Origin: Nautilus pompilius
Lineage: Eukaryota; Mollusca; Cephalopoda; Nautilida; Nautilidae
Assembly: GCA_018389105.1 (NCBI GenBank)
Contig: JACATO010000330.1
Span: forward strand, 806,001-870,000
Direction: 5' to 3'
DNA length: 64,000 nucleotides
The notes below the pieces were generated by a model, which was not told the DNA's origin, did no database searches, and saw only the letters and a list, made by a program, of their open reading frames with translations. A program made the position numbers and the translations under genes. Below are positions 1 through 13,599 of the stretch, piece after piece (position 1 is the first letter of the stretch; each line of letters opens with the position of its first letter).

Positions 1-1148
1 GCAAATGTAATTATTTACTGTTGGTATATTTTTTTTAATACAAACAAACTTTACTGTTTTGTTTTCACGGAAAGTTTGAATGTTTTCCCTGATGCATCCC
101 CAGTAAAGAAAGGGTTAAAAACCTTGGATTTTCTAGCTTGACAATGACTCCCTAAAGTGCAGTATCTAGATTCTTCTTGCTAGCTTCTATATACATCTGT
201 GGCTCCATGAGTCCTGTATATTAAGCAAATACATGTATCAGATCAGTGAATGGGAGTAAATCAATGAGGTGGCTTTTTCAGTGGATAACTTAGTGACATG
301 TCACTAGGTCAACACAGAGGAAATTTCTGTTTTTATTGTGTGTTTGTGGCCATGTTTACACTCTGGTAGACACTTACCTCAATTCTCAATGAACAAAAGC
401 CAATCTAAATGTTAGTAGAGTGGATTCTGCAAAATAAACAACTCTGGCACTATCACAAGTCTTAATCCTGACCTGGTTCTACTTCCATGTAACCACAGAG
501 AACTCTCTGTCACAAATGATTAAGGGTGGATCATACTTTATATCTTCAGGCAGAAATCTCTCACCTGGTCTACAGAGAAAAGGAGATGGAATTATGCTTC
601 AAGAAATACTGACACAGAGAAGATTATGGTACTTTTGCTTTTGTTAGAAGCAACTATCTGATCCGTCTGATCACACTTTGCATAGCATACCAACTAAAAA
701 GTTACTGTAATATAATCTTTTATCGTTAATAAGAAGATAGAAAGATATCCAACAGAAATACAAACCGCTTCCACCTAACAAACCTTTCCTAATAATGTAT
801 GATTTATTGGCACAGATGTACTTTAGGCAATAATCACAATAGGAGAGATGAATCTGATATTTGCTTATTAGAGTGAACCAGTGGGTCACATCATACATCA
901 ACAAATGTGCTGCTCTGACTGTAAAGTATATTTTGAGAGACGAGGTATCTATAAGACTTCAGCCATCTAGCAAGCAGCAAAAAACCCCAACAAAGTAGCC
1001 TCTTGGCTGTGGATGTACTTAATTTCTTTATTATATATTGTTTGGGGAAACACGTTGAGTAGATTCACGACGTCCAAGGTTCAGATGAGACTCACCAAGT
1101 TTAACGGTATCACACATAGGGAAGGATTATGGCAGCAATGAGATAACA

Positions 1149-1149
<1 letters not shown>

Positions 1150-1199
<50 letters not shown>
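1150..1199. repeat. (AAT)n microsatellite
   Basis: About 16 uninterrupted AAT units. Confidence 0.98.
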
Positions 1200-1202
<3 letters not shown>

Positions 1203-3995
1203 GCTATAGAAAAACTTTCAGGGCAGACACTACTTCAACATAAAAGGGAACAGCTAATGACACCATTTACTCAATATCATCCACTACATGCTATTTATTT
1301 CTGGTTTTTAAATTTCAAATTCTGGTGAGGAAAACATTCAAGAAGCTAGATGCATGTATAATTTTACCCAGGGTATCCAGCAAATAGAATTAAAAAAACA
1401 AAAACAAAAACTACTCATTATCGCATTGATTTCTGAAGACTTGCTCATCCGTTCACTTCTGAAGAATTAACAGTAGTTCACATTCTTCTTCAGATAAAAA
1501 TATCAGTTGTATGTATCTAAGGATGAAATGGCTTCAAGCTGAGAGACTTGGTGAGAAAAAAATAAAAAAATAATTCACAAAACTTTTAATCCTTTACTAT
1601 TTTTTAATGCATTACCGTACAAAGTGCACTCATCCTAGTTTATCACTCACTCGAATCAGCAGCCTTAGCTGTTCGGGAACTCTACAGCTTGGCTGATGCC
1701 AAAGTTGGACACGACGACTGATCTATTAAGACTCAGTTTGTGAAATAACTTTCAAGTCCTTTTGTTTTTGTTAAGAGTTAAAGTAAAAGAATGTCGATAA
1801 GTTAAGCAATTATTGCTGATCTTTACTGGGAAGAGAACTGATGGAAAGAGACATCAACATGTTCAGTATACCCACCCAGTGAAGACCAGCAATAACTGTT
1901 GAGTCAATGAGTTAACCCTGCTGTGTGGCAGATTGTGGTAGTGTACACGATCAAGGGACTTGACTAATGTTCTCCTCGTTACTATGCTCCTGGTAGTCAA
2001 GGCAGGGAAAAAAAGACAAAACTAGAATGTAATTTATTTATGCTACATTAACAAAACAGGAAAGGAGGAAGGGAAAAAAAGTTACATTCCTGTTTAATCT
2101 CCATTTGGTGCAAATGTTTCTTGTTGACTTCATTAAAAATTAAAATTTCTAACACAGTTACAGGTATTTTTTTGAAGATCGGAGATACAGACAAACTACC
2201 AATAGTAAAGTTTATTCTAAACTAAACTATGGCCAGTTGTGTATCCATGATGTATAGTTTTTTTTTTCTATATACAATATGCTAATTAGATCTGTAAATA
2301 GATTAAAATTCCTCCATTGTTTAACCATAAAGCAAAAAAAAAATATGTTAATTATGCCAACAGATGTGGACGGTATATTAAATATTTAAATAAGATAATT
2401 ATGATAATTGCTAATATTTTATTATGGTTTACTATTCAGATTTCGCTGCCTTTTTTAATACCCGGACAAACAAGCCTGCGTAGAAAATGGTCGCCCACAC
2501 TGAAAACTCGCTCTAGCCCTTCCTTCAGTCCAAAAATTGTAAGGAAAGGAATATGACTATTAGAAATATTTGTGAAAATCTACTTGGAGCTTAAGTCAGC
2601 TGGTTGTTCCGAGGAGAGACTGGGTGGAATCATCAGCAGCAGTGGTCGGCCAGTGATGGGACTGATACGGCAAAGAATGGTGATAAAACCTTCCTCTCCA
2701 TAGACCCAATACAAACATTACGGTTTTATCAGTTTCTAGTTAAATCAGTTTTACTTGTACCAATTCATAATTTTGAAAAATATTATCAAGCCTTTAATAA
2801 ATTAATCATTGTTTTTCGCAGCAAAAACAAAAAAAAAATTTTTTTTTTTTTAAATTTGCATTCCTATTTTACATTGCCTATTTTGAATTATTTTTTAATA
2901 GTTTCTAGCTGAAAGACCTGTAATTTTAGGAGCAGTAATCAATGTATTTCAGACTTCTAACAGAATGAAGTCAATGTTGAGACGAAGCCATGAAAAACAG
3001 AGACAGGCTAGTAAATAAATTATTAGCTTTCAGCAACAACTTATTACTCATTCTCTTCTTTTTTCAAGTTTCACTGCCTTTAACTGCGGACATGGAATAG
3101 GATGACCGTAAATCTTAGAATTGGTCATTAAGTCTGCTCACAAAGATAACCTTTCTATAAAAAATCTTATTTTTTTTAAATATCAACCTCTCAGAGGATC
3201 TTTTAGATGAGATGAGACCCCAACTATGAGGACTACCTATGAACATACTCCTGTCTAGAAAACTATCTTTACTGACTTGCTTTAGCTGAGTTTGGTTTTT
3301 TCCAAAGCCTCTAATGGCTGTTATTACTTGACAAGAAGAAATGATGAGACGATGCTTACTTGCCACACTGTCAATGGCAACTCGGAAGTGGAGACAAATA
3401 ATCTAGGCTATAGTTCTCAAAGATTAGACTGACGTAAAAATCATACAAGAAATCATCGCCACTTAAGGGCGGGTTCTTAAAATTAATATTATTAAAATGC
3501 TGAATTATTTTCATAAGAGAAATATAAAAAAATGTCACGTTTTTGTACTTAAAGAAGCCAGATAGAGACCTGAATGAAATGTAAATGTATCACCACCAAT
3601 GTTGCTAGAAACCAAGTGATGCTGCATTCTAACAAAGATCAAAAAATTACTGCCAAAAGATGTTTGCGCTGATCTGGAGCTGTACAGACACTTAACAGAT
3701 GAATCCCGAGAAACACTGTCCATACTTCATAACTATCATGGAAACTGATCATAAATAATTCAAGGACATTTGTAAATAGCTTGTCATGATTATGCATTTC
3801 AACTTGAAAATTTCTTTGATGCAATAATTATCTGTTCATGAATATTCCTGAAACAGTTAGGTACTTCACAAACATTAATTTCATAGTTCAAGAATCAATG
3901 AACATTGTTTCACTGAGAAATGTCAGTTTTCATTTGCCATGTCGTCTTTTTGGTGATAGAAGTAATGCAACCCTTTGTGCATGCACACAAATACG

Positions 3996-4021
3996 CACAC
4001 ACACACACACACACACACACA
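3996..4021. repeat. (CA)n microsatellite
   Basis: About 13 CA units, uninterrupted. Confidence 0.97.
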
Positions 4022-4589
4022 GAAATATACACTAACAGCTGTTTTTTAAAAAAAAATTCTTAATCTCAAGCAGAAGTAAAAAAGCAGCAAAATTAACTAT
4101 TATCAACCAAAGAAAATAAGAAGAGTCTGAGCATAAACTGGAAGAGCTTTACAAAAAGCTGTTCTCCATGCAGCAAACTCCCTGGCCAGACAGCTGGGCT
4201 TCTGCTGTTGTACTTTGATTACGATTAACTAACTAATATTATATTCCAATGTGTCAACCACACCATATGTTCTTCACATTCATTGCTGTTGTTGATTTTT
4301 AGTGAGGCTAATAATGTATAATGCTAAGCACAAAAATTAAAAACAAGCGAGTAATTTACAAAATATTTTAAGTGTCTTCGTAAAGTCCAGCATTTGAAAT
4401 GTTGATTTAAACCCTAGCTTAGAGGCTATTTGTTTACCAAGTTTTCAGACTGAAAGGCACCAAGACTTTCTATTAGAAATATTACCTAATTAACAAAAAT
4501 GTAAATAAATTAAAGGGAAAAAATGTCTAGTTTGAAAACATATGTCATAATTTTCTTAAAGCTGTAACAGTGCACACTACACAGAGAAT

Positions 4590-4930
4590 AATGACCAGTT
4601 CCACAGCTTTCTGACGCTCAGCCAACAAAGTCACTTAGTTGCCCCTCTTTAGCATGGGCTCATCTGCTATCTATCTGCCAAGCCGTTAATCACAACTTTC
4701 TCGCAAAGTGCCAATCTTATTTTTTTTTTGACATACCAATTGTCGCTAAATAACCAATTTGACAGCTTTATTTTGACTGCTGTATTGTTTGTTGTTGTTC
4801 TCCTCAAAGTTGAAACTTCACTTTGTTTTCAGCTGGGCAGGCCTGCAAGTTCACGTTTTCCTTTGTTCCATCTGTGAACTCTCTCCACCCACCTGCAGCT
4901 ATGAATAAATGCCACATCAGGGATTCAACA
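4590..4930. promoter_or_regulatory. Candidate conserved noncoding block
   Basis: A non-repetitive stretch of balanced composition in AT-rich sequence, with AATTTGACAG, CCTTTGTTC (SOX/TCF-like) and CACCTGCAG. No coding frame. Weak evidence. Confidence 0.2.
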
Positions 4931-7810
4931 TCATGAAAACAGGGCTACAGACAAAAACTGTATCTATTTGCTTTTCTTTAAGAAGAAATTAATTACGTGT
5001 ATTTCAATTTCAATCTTTATTCCATCCAAAATTTCTATACGATTTTACAAGTTTAATTAGATATCACTCTGGTTGACTTAGCAGATTTCATCTTATCACA
5101 CCGAATCTAGTGGTGAAGAATATTCAACATTATATATATAAATACCTACATTGTAATAATAAAAAGTAAATTATTTCTTTACACTTGTCAGAAAAGCACC
5201 TGTTCTTTGTTTGTATGATATCTTTCACTGATACATTAAAAAAAAAAATGAGAGATTTTCAGAATAAAAGATATGCACTTTACAAAAGGAGGAAAGAAGG
5301 ATTTTAAAAAAATAAAAATGAATAAAATCACCTTTCTCTCTGAGAAAGAATGAAATGTAATTACCGTAATATAACAATAGAGCAATAATGCTACTTCAAT
5401 GTATGCTGAATAAGTGGTTCTACCTTTGAATCAGATGCCAATAATTTTGTCAATACATCTAAAACCAAAAGCAATCAAACAAAAAACAAAACGAAACAAA
5501 CAATGCTATTTCAAAAAAGGGGCTATGAATACTGATGTTTGACATTTTCAATGTCAAGGATACAGCCTTTAATAGAATCTAAATATTTCTTCTAACATTT
5601 ATCATGTGGAACTTTCATAGTATATTTCTAGAGGTTTCAATTTCTAAATTTCGAGCTTCACTTTCAGTTTAAACTTGTGCACCTTTATTAAAATAAAGAT
5701 CTTTTTTCTCACAGAAGTATAAGTTTGTTCTGATCAATAAATGACTGACTGTGCATTTCAATTTAAAAATAAATATTTAATTCATTGATAAGATTAAAGA
5801 TGCTTTACAATCACCCAACCATCAACATTAATCAAACGGATAAAGAATTTCACTTGGAATTGTATCAGCCAGTTGTTGAAATAAAGAATGGTAAATTAAA
5901 GCATTCTAACTATACACTATATTGTAGCATTGCTAAGTAGATTATTGCACATTTCAACTTGCAAGAGTTAAAAGTATTATTTCTTTATTGATCATCTATC
6001 TATCTATCTAATTATTTGGTAAAACTGTATCAGTTGTTTTCCTTGATTGAAAAACACTAAATCACATGACTGATGATCAATAATAGATCTTTTATGAGGG
6101 AAATAAAACAACCACTATTGTACCATGTATTTGCCAACTAAAAACTCCACTGAAATGAACTTGAGATGGCAGTTAACATCAGCAGGCTAACTGACATATT
6201 TTGTAACAGATGGTACAATTACAGAGGGTAGGGGAGTCCTGGTGAATGTATTAGAAAATGGTCCAACTCAATGCCAGAGTATCTCTGACAAAAGACCAAT
6301 GTGGGCAGAACAGATAGATATGAGCACATATTTGTAAGGGTTGAATCTGTTTACAGTCCAATCAGACTACCAATACATCAGTAGTGAGTCAAAAAGATGA
6401 ATAGAACTGTCATCTGCAGTCGTTGCAGCCAGAGAGAGAGGGGAAGAAAAAGAGAAGGTACTGCCAGGTGAACTTGGTCAATGGCTGTGTACACTGATAT
6501 ATCACAAATCTACATGAGTGGAACAGGTGCCCCATACATTATGATGGATGTAGAGGGTGGGCAGTTTCACAAAACAGATTAAATTATTGCAGCATTGTTT
6601 CTTACTAATGATTCTATATTTAAAAAAAGTTTCCATGTAGAGTATACAGCTATTTAAAATAACAACAAGCAATGTAATTAACCAAAATGAAGAGAAATAC
6701 AAACTTAAAAAATTTCTATTTAATACCTGAAAATTCTATTAAGGTTAGGTAAAAGAGTTCCTTTGAAATAAATAAGACAATAAATTGAAACAGATTATTT
6801 TATATTATTAGTAAATATATTATAAAGTAAACGATAAACTACTGCAGCAGTATCCATGATATATGATACAAACAATGAATTTCTTTGAGAACCTAAATTA
6901 TATTGTGAACCTGGTCTCCTTTGAGATTGTTAAAATCAAAGAAAAAACAACACACCGTTTGTCAGAATGGAATTCTTTTATGAATCTGCACAGCATATAG
7001 CAAACACAAAAAGGGTTAATTCCCTATTGCTGATTTCTTAAGAAGCTACCCTAATCTTCCACTATCTACTCTAATTTCATAGTGCATCTATGGTATCTGA
7101 AAAGGCTTCAGTCCATATCAGCGGTGTAAGTTATTCATTTCTACTGTATCTTCTTTGTTTATAGTAACAATGCTTAGATCTTACTGCATATAGCAAAAAC
7201 AAATCTGAGACTTTCTACTTTTAAAAACCTGCTGCATATGTGCTAAGTTTGGTAAGAGCGAGTATCTTATGAGGTGGATTTAATACAGCCACAAAAACCG
7301 ATCATCTCTCTTAACCAGCCACAAAGACATCTTTCAAGGTCTCTCTAGAGAAACTAAGTCACAACAAAATAACAGTCAAAATCCAGTTTACCCACCACAC
7401 GTTGTACTACCGGGAGCTCCCCACAAATTCCAGTCCTACTTGTGATCAGAAACCACCTCAGTAATGCATTTTTATAAGCATCAACTGCAAGACAGCAGTT
7501 TTTGAAAAGTGACCCTGCTAAAGAGGAGAAGAATGGATTTAAAAAGTTAACTGACAAGATGATAGAATAAAATCACTGTCAATCCTTCCAGAGAAAACAG
7601 TTAATAATAGACTCCAGACACGTAAAAGAATGCTCGGCCAAAGTTGGTTGTACATAGTTAAACAGATTTCCTATAGAGTATAACTAATGGCGTGCAGTGC
7701 TGTGAGTGACCAGTTGAATTTTCAAAGGCCTGTTGGCATTATTTTCAAGTCCAGATGTATCCGTTTGCTTCTCACCTCTCACATCTTCTTGAGGATACAT
7801 AGAGAATAAT

Positions 7811-8060
7811 AGAAATATGGACTGTAATTGTTTGGATTTCAGTAAGGTTTTTGATACTTTCCCACCTGAATAGTTAACAGAAGAAAACGTGAAGGACTGG
7901 TTGTAAATGGTACATTGTTATTATGGCTAGAAAACAAAACAGATAGCAGTTGTCTGATAACTAGAGAAGTTACAGGGAACTTAAAGAATGCTACTAGTGA
8001 GAAGTACTTTAAGGTTCTCTCCTGAGCCCCCTCTACTTTTCTTGATATAAGTAGATGAGA
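7811..8060 (+). pseudogene. Non-LTR retrotransposon reverse-transcriptase relic
   Basis: The plus strand reads CNCLDFSKVFDTFPPE (7823 on), the conserved L-D-F-S-K-A-F-D reverse-transcriptase block with its catalytic Asp, then a stop. About 170 bases later, LRFSPEPPLLFLDISR corresponds to the G-S-V-L-G-P-L-L-F-L-I-Y-I-N-D block in decayed form. The spacing is right for these two motifs. No endonuclease, poly-A tail or target duplication was located, so this is a fragment of a LINE of the CR1/jockey-like kind; the clade is uncertain. Confidence 0.65.
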
Positions 8061-8492
8061 TTTATTAAAAATTCTCTACTAAGTTTCTAATGATGTGGAT
8101 TGAATTCTATAGCAAAGTAACAATGGATGAATGAATCTATTTATAAATCACAATGTATGGTCCTAAGTATAATGCATACATGAAGTCTGTGGTTGGTACA
8201 GATATGTGAATAAAAAGCTATAAAAAAACATTTAACAGTATTAAAATTACCTAATTTGGAGAAAAGTTAACATAAATAATTTTTTGTGGGGTGTGGAAAG
8301 AAAGTAAATTTTCCCATTTTAAATTTTAGATCAATGTACTTATATTACCGAAGATCACCAGCAAAAACTTTAAAAAAAAACACATTAGAGCCAAAGCATT
8401 GTAATTTTATATAATGTTTTACCTTTAAAGAATATCGTTGGGCTAAGAGTATAAATAATTCTAAAACTTTAAGGCTGCAGGGGTTTATTTTA

Positions 8493-8896
8493 AGTAGAGT
8501 AAAAACTCACTTGTGACACCTGTTCTTCTGACACTCCAGGTTATCCGACTGGCTTCCATCAGTCATGCATCCACAAGAACGCTGCAATGTGTATTTAGTC
8601 CATGAAAGTTCATTCCATTACCTATCCCAGAGCACTTTTAATCTTCTTTTTTACAGAGCTTTTCCAATATGGAGTCCGTGAGCAGCCAAAAATGGAGAAA
8701 GATGGCTGTATCCTTCATAGACAAATTGTCCCCCGCCCCATTGGAAAGACTGAATAAATATACTTTGCTTTATTTTACTGCACAGACAAAATGTTTCCGG
8801 ATAAAAGATTGCTTGTATCAGGGCTTTTTTTAATGAGAGAAGCACTCATAATTGGCTACTGTCCAGTTAAAGTCAGATAAGTGAGTTTCTACTGTA
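8493..8896. mobile_element. MITE-like element with pogo/Tigger-style ends
   Basis: The right end, read on the minus strand, is TACAGTAGAAACTCACTTAT, which resembles pogo-type inverted repeats. The left end reads AGTAGAGTAAAAACTCACTT, an imperfect match. The element is about 400 bp with no coding capacity. Inside, GTTATCCGACTGG also resembles the pogo-type subterminal sequence. The left boundary is less certain than the right. Confidence 0.45.
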
Positions 8897-9440
8897 TTCA
8901 CAAAAGAATTATAACTGACAGGAATTGGGAAGAGATAACCTCTGACCCCTCCAAACAAGACCATAACTTTTAGGCTAAATACACAGAATTCAGGCACATC
9001 AATAAAAGATGTTACGGGCTATCATAGCAGATGCTAAGAATTACGTGTGATACTATTTAGTTAAAAAGGCAAAAGGAAAACATTAAAAAGTAGAAAAAAT
9101 AAAAAGAATCAATTATTCTGTCATGCACGACAAAATAAATATGTAAACACTGTAACTAATATAAAGTGACAGATCTTTAGTAAACATTATTTATCAAATA
9201 GCAAACATAAAGGAACTAACATGTTTTGTTTGAGCATAATTAGTAACATAAACATAAATAGTAACATCACTGCATTAGAGAAAGAGATGAAATGATAGCA
9301 ATTTAAAGGAATCTCCATCTACAACAAACTAGTCCAGGAAGCTTGACTAAAGAAAGTACGGAAAGCAGGAGCAGAATAAGGGAGATAACTCTAAGGAGAT
9401 AATAAGCCAGGTTTTCTACTTCTATTTGTAGAAAGATCAG

Positions 9441-9452
9441 CATTATTATTTC

Positions 9453-9492
<40 letters not shown>

Positions 9493-9493
9493 T
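9441..9493. repeat. (TTA)n microsatellite
   Basis: TTA/ATT repeat with one interruption near its start. Confidence 0.97.
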
Positions 9494-10139
9494 TAGTTTA
9501 TTAAATCGAAAGAAAGAGCCAGGCACAACTTATAAAGATCAGAATTTTAAAAAAAAATATATTTAATTGAGAAATTATTGCTAATTAGAGTTAATCAAAA
9601 AATTACTATTTACAATTAAATATTCAGTAATTGTTATTGGTTAGATTCTAAATTATTTGTAAAAAAAACTTGTTTTTTTTTTCTTTAAAATATTAAATAT
9701 ATAAATCTATTAATTTTCAAACTTGTAATACAATTTTCTTTTCAAGAACGTGAAGGAATGGTTTCATTTAATTGTAATTAATACTTTCTTTTAATGAAAA
9801 AGCCCACTTGAAAGGGTGCCTTAAATTTTCACTACTTTTCAATAGCAATATAAAATAAAGCCATACAAGAGTATTATTATAATGGTATAAGTTTACAAAA
9901 ATTATAGTCAATTATAAACAAAAAAATCTATGAAGGGTCCATAAATTACAGTGCATAATTTTATTTTCATTTAAGTTGTTTTTATGAAAGAATTGAAAAT
10001 AGTAGTATACTTGTAGACTTTAAGAAATGCAATTTGAACATCGGTGAAGGTCTACAATAATAGAGAAGTTAATTATTTGATGTCCACATCTCATAGCCAT
10101 CTTTTCCTATGACATATACAGTACATAAAAGTCTATGGC

Positions 10140-10600
10140 TCATGGACTAACATAACTAAGCATTGTATAGTCTGGCCACCAGGATGCTGTTTTACTCTTG
10201 TTGAGATGAAGAGATCTGGCCAGCCAGACAAGATACTGGTGGTGTTCTGCCTTAGGAAAGGTTGTGCCTGCTTTACTAAGAGTATGTGCGAGTACTGTAT
10301 GGATGGGAGGTATTATTCTGCTAGCATATTGGGTGTAGTAGCCCATGTTAATATAGAGGTGGTAAGTGAATCAGGTGCAGAATATTGTCCATATATATTG
10401 CTGTACTTTCAAATTCAGGTTCAGAATCACTAGATGATTGCAAAAATAAGTGTTCACAGTAGTCCATAGCATGACATTACCAATGCCAAATCTTCTATGC
10501 TTTTTGATACAACAGTCTACAAATTGTTTTTGTGGATAGTGGTAAACCAAGACTTTGCCATAAGCAAATGACAAATTAAATTGTAACTTATTTGGGAAAA
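10140..10600 (-). pseudogene. Possible Tc1/mariner transposase relic, minus strand
   Basis: Two short minus-strand reading frames together look like a decayed transposase core. HRRFGIGNVMLW resembles the G-G-x-V-M-V-W-G block. About 80 residues later WLARSLHLNKSKTASWWPDY resembles the W-L...W-P-P-Y-S-P-D stretch. No catalytic residue can be placed with confidence and no inverted repeats were found. It could be chance similarity. Confidence 0.3.
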
Positions 10601-11542
10601 CAACGTTAATGTCTCAGCATCCTAATGATCATCAGATACAATAGTATACCTCAAGTTCCAGTCAGCACTCTCTCCTAGTTGCTATTATGCAAAAGATATA
10701 GTTGTATCTAATGATCCTAATACTGAATTGCAGCACAGCCAGGCTTAGGTTTATCTTTAGTCCTGCCTATAGCTCTGTGATAAGTGGATACATGATATCC
10801 AGCTGAGCTGCAATCCATCTTTAGAAATGGCTTTCATCTAAATATGTAAAGTGCAACTCTAAACTTTGTTGTTATTTCTTCATATTTGTATTAAGGCTTT
10901 GCAACAACATCCATTTTATAAGCAATCATTCACATTTAATGAACAAAGATCTCTTGTTGCTTTCAGCAATAAATGATTAGTATACACAAAACATAAGACA
11001 CTGAAAAGCAGAGAAAGTGTATGCATGGCACTCTCAGTAAAAACCCCATTAACACAAGTGATAAATACTAAATATATATATATGTAATTTCAGTGGCATG
11101 TTACACAGGGGCATAGGCAAGAGAAAGTGCAGTGTGTGCATTCGCATTCCCTTATTTTTATGAAATATTCCAACAAATGCCAGGTAATATTCAGCGTAAA
11201 AAGAAATAGAATAGCAGACTTAATCTACATAGAAAGGTATTTTTTGGTATTGTAGGTGTTGTCTACATTGGGTAAAGCGAGATACACTGGCCAAACAAGC
11301 AAGATACTAATAACAGCCTGGCTAAACATTATTAAGTGATGAATGAGAAAAAACCATGGCAAAAACTAAATGAAAATTAGGCCAATGGTCAGACACACAT
11401 AGCTAAAGTGGGTCATGGCATTCCTTTTTCTTAAGTAAAAGTGCTAAACATGGACAGTAGGTGAAGGTATAAAACAATAAAGGAGACCATCAGGATAAAG
11501 ACCAATGACAAGCCTATAGTAAATAGAATAAATGGTTTAATG

Positions 11543-11914
11543 CAGTGGTTCCCAAATGAAGTAGAAATGAGGGATGGGGTTATGAAGCCGGCTAGTATCA
11601 TGATTATTTCAATGCAGCATTTAATCCTTTGACTGCTGAATATATATACCCTATTTTTCATGGTATAAACCACACCAGTGTATTGCCCACAACACCAACC
11701 TCATAGACTCACATCAACATCTCAAGATGTAGTTATTCCATGACCTGAATGTAGGAGTTGCATTATATCCACCTGTATTAATATTCTGGGACACCATTTG
11801 CCCCTAGCAGGGTGTGCACCTGCAGCCTGTACTGATAGTACTGGAAGTTGGGATCATAAAGATTTTTCATCACAGTTAATGAAGACACACTAAGAAAAAG
11901 ATTGGAAATCATTG
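11543..11914. mobile_element. Non-autonomous hAT element (372 bp)
   Basis: The left end CAGTGGTTCCCAAATGAA and the right end, read inward on the minus strand as CAATGATTTCCAATCTTT, are decayed inverted repeats of hAT type. The flanking 8-mers GTTTAATG (11535-11542) and GCTTAACC (11915-11922) agree at five of eight positions, as an old 8-bp target duplication would. There is no transposase coding sequence. Confidence 0.55.
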
Positions 11915-13599
11915 GCTTAACCATTAGAGTACAACAGAACTAAGTGAGTCCCATAATAAAAAACTTATTTACCTGTAGAAGTATGGAAGTTTTGACCAGG
12001 ACCAGCATCCTTAGTTCGTATTTTATAAGCTTTCTATTACGAAGGTTCATAACAGATAGACTAAGATGTAAAAGATTATAAAAATGCACTTCTCTCTCAG
12101 AAATTCCTGCCTATATAAGTTGTTTCCTGAAGAAGATCAGGATATCTGTTGCATCAGTTTGTTTGTTTGTTTTCTTATAATTACCTTAAAGTTTCAGAGT
12201 CAAAGCAAGACAAGAAAATGAGAGGCTCATGTCTTAAAAACGCCTTGAACAACTAGAGGCGTTGTTAATGCTAGCTTCTTGTATACCTAGTGAGGTAGAC
12301 AGACAGGTAAGGTTTAACGAACCTCTTATTCTCATGTCCCCAGACCCACCTGTTTTCCATAATTTAAGATATAAAATTTGTTCCCTACTTTTACTGGGGT
12401 TGGTGCGACTATAATTATTTTCAAAGTGGTTCAAGTCTAATTTGCACCAAGAAAAAACAAACATACAAACATAACAGTAACAGGCTCATAAATAAGACCC
12501 ATTTCAGAGTCTGAATAACAAATAAATTTCATTTACTGGCAGCAAAGGTATCCGCAGAGTGTAAATCAATTATTCGTTCAGAATTTTCTTAACAACAAAT
12601 ATTATCATACTACATTCTAGATCTTCACTGAGACCAAGATTTCTAGTAGGTATTTTTAGGGCAGCTGAACTGACAAAATCTACTGAGCAAAAAGCTCAAC
12701 ACAAACCAGAATATTATTAAGTACTGAATACCTGTGCTCCTTCGGATAGATATTACCAAACAAAACAACAAAAGGAAAACCTCTCCTTAGTTAATCATTA
12801 ATTGTTAATTAAGAACATTTTACCTTTCACGCTTATTAAATAAATTAAGATACAACGTTAGTCATCAGACATCTCTTATAAGTCTTTAATGAGAAAATGA
12901 GACTCATAATTACATCTTTTCTAGTTTTACAATAACACCACATTCCACTGATATTTCATTTCTGCTTATTTCTGTACTTTTAAAAATAATTCTTTTAACA
13001 TTGGTATAGAATAATAAATGTCATTGCGCAGTATCTGGCGGCCATAATTATGGACTCACCATTGAAATACTCCATATATAATCAATTTATTAGTGCATGC
13101 TATGTTAGAAAATATATACCAGCTGACAGAACGTGATGTAAATGGAAAAGTTATTGATGACATGTTATTTATTAAAGAGTTCATTCAGGCTTTTCCCAAT
13201 TACCTTAGTAATAGTTACTGAACTAACTAGTGAACCTATATTTCAGTATTTTTTCCTGTCATCATCATCAGGGTTTAGTTTTGAAAAGTATTTTGGCATG
13301 CAATGATGCTCAGTTATGGATGAGTGCACATTTCCTTTTTTAGATTGTACTACAAGTGGCTTCAACTTAGTTTGCATCTGTAGAGACAATGCACCATAAC
13401 ATCAGTGCATGCCAAAAAGAGTCCTCAACACATCAGCAACTACAATTTTAAATTACGAATCATATGAGATAAAATTAAAGTACCTTTACAACTATTTTTG
13501 TGAAGAATGGCAGACATGATTTTGCAGCAAAATAACCACAAATATCTCTAGGAAGAAAATTGCATATGAAAATGGCTTTCTGTCACATTCAATGAAGCT

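Larger units (their letters stand above)
1..7810. other. Noncoding DNA
   Basis: Contains the AAT and CA microsatellites and homopolymer runs listed separately, and the block at 4590-4930. Reading frames are short and chance-like. No gene or transposon was recognised. Confidence 0.7.
8897..13599. other. Noncoding DNA with transposon debris
   Basis: Apart from the TTA repeat, the possible relic at 10140-10600 and the hAT element at 11543, nothing is recognised. AACGCCT/AGGCGTT near 12239-12265 is a small hairpin of no clear meaning. Confidence 0.65.

Noticed and set aside
2604..2912. 102-codon plus-strand frame
   Set aside because: The second half is Lys/Phe homopolymer translation; no similarity seen.
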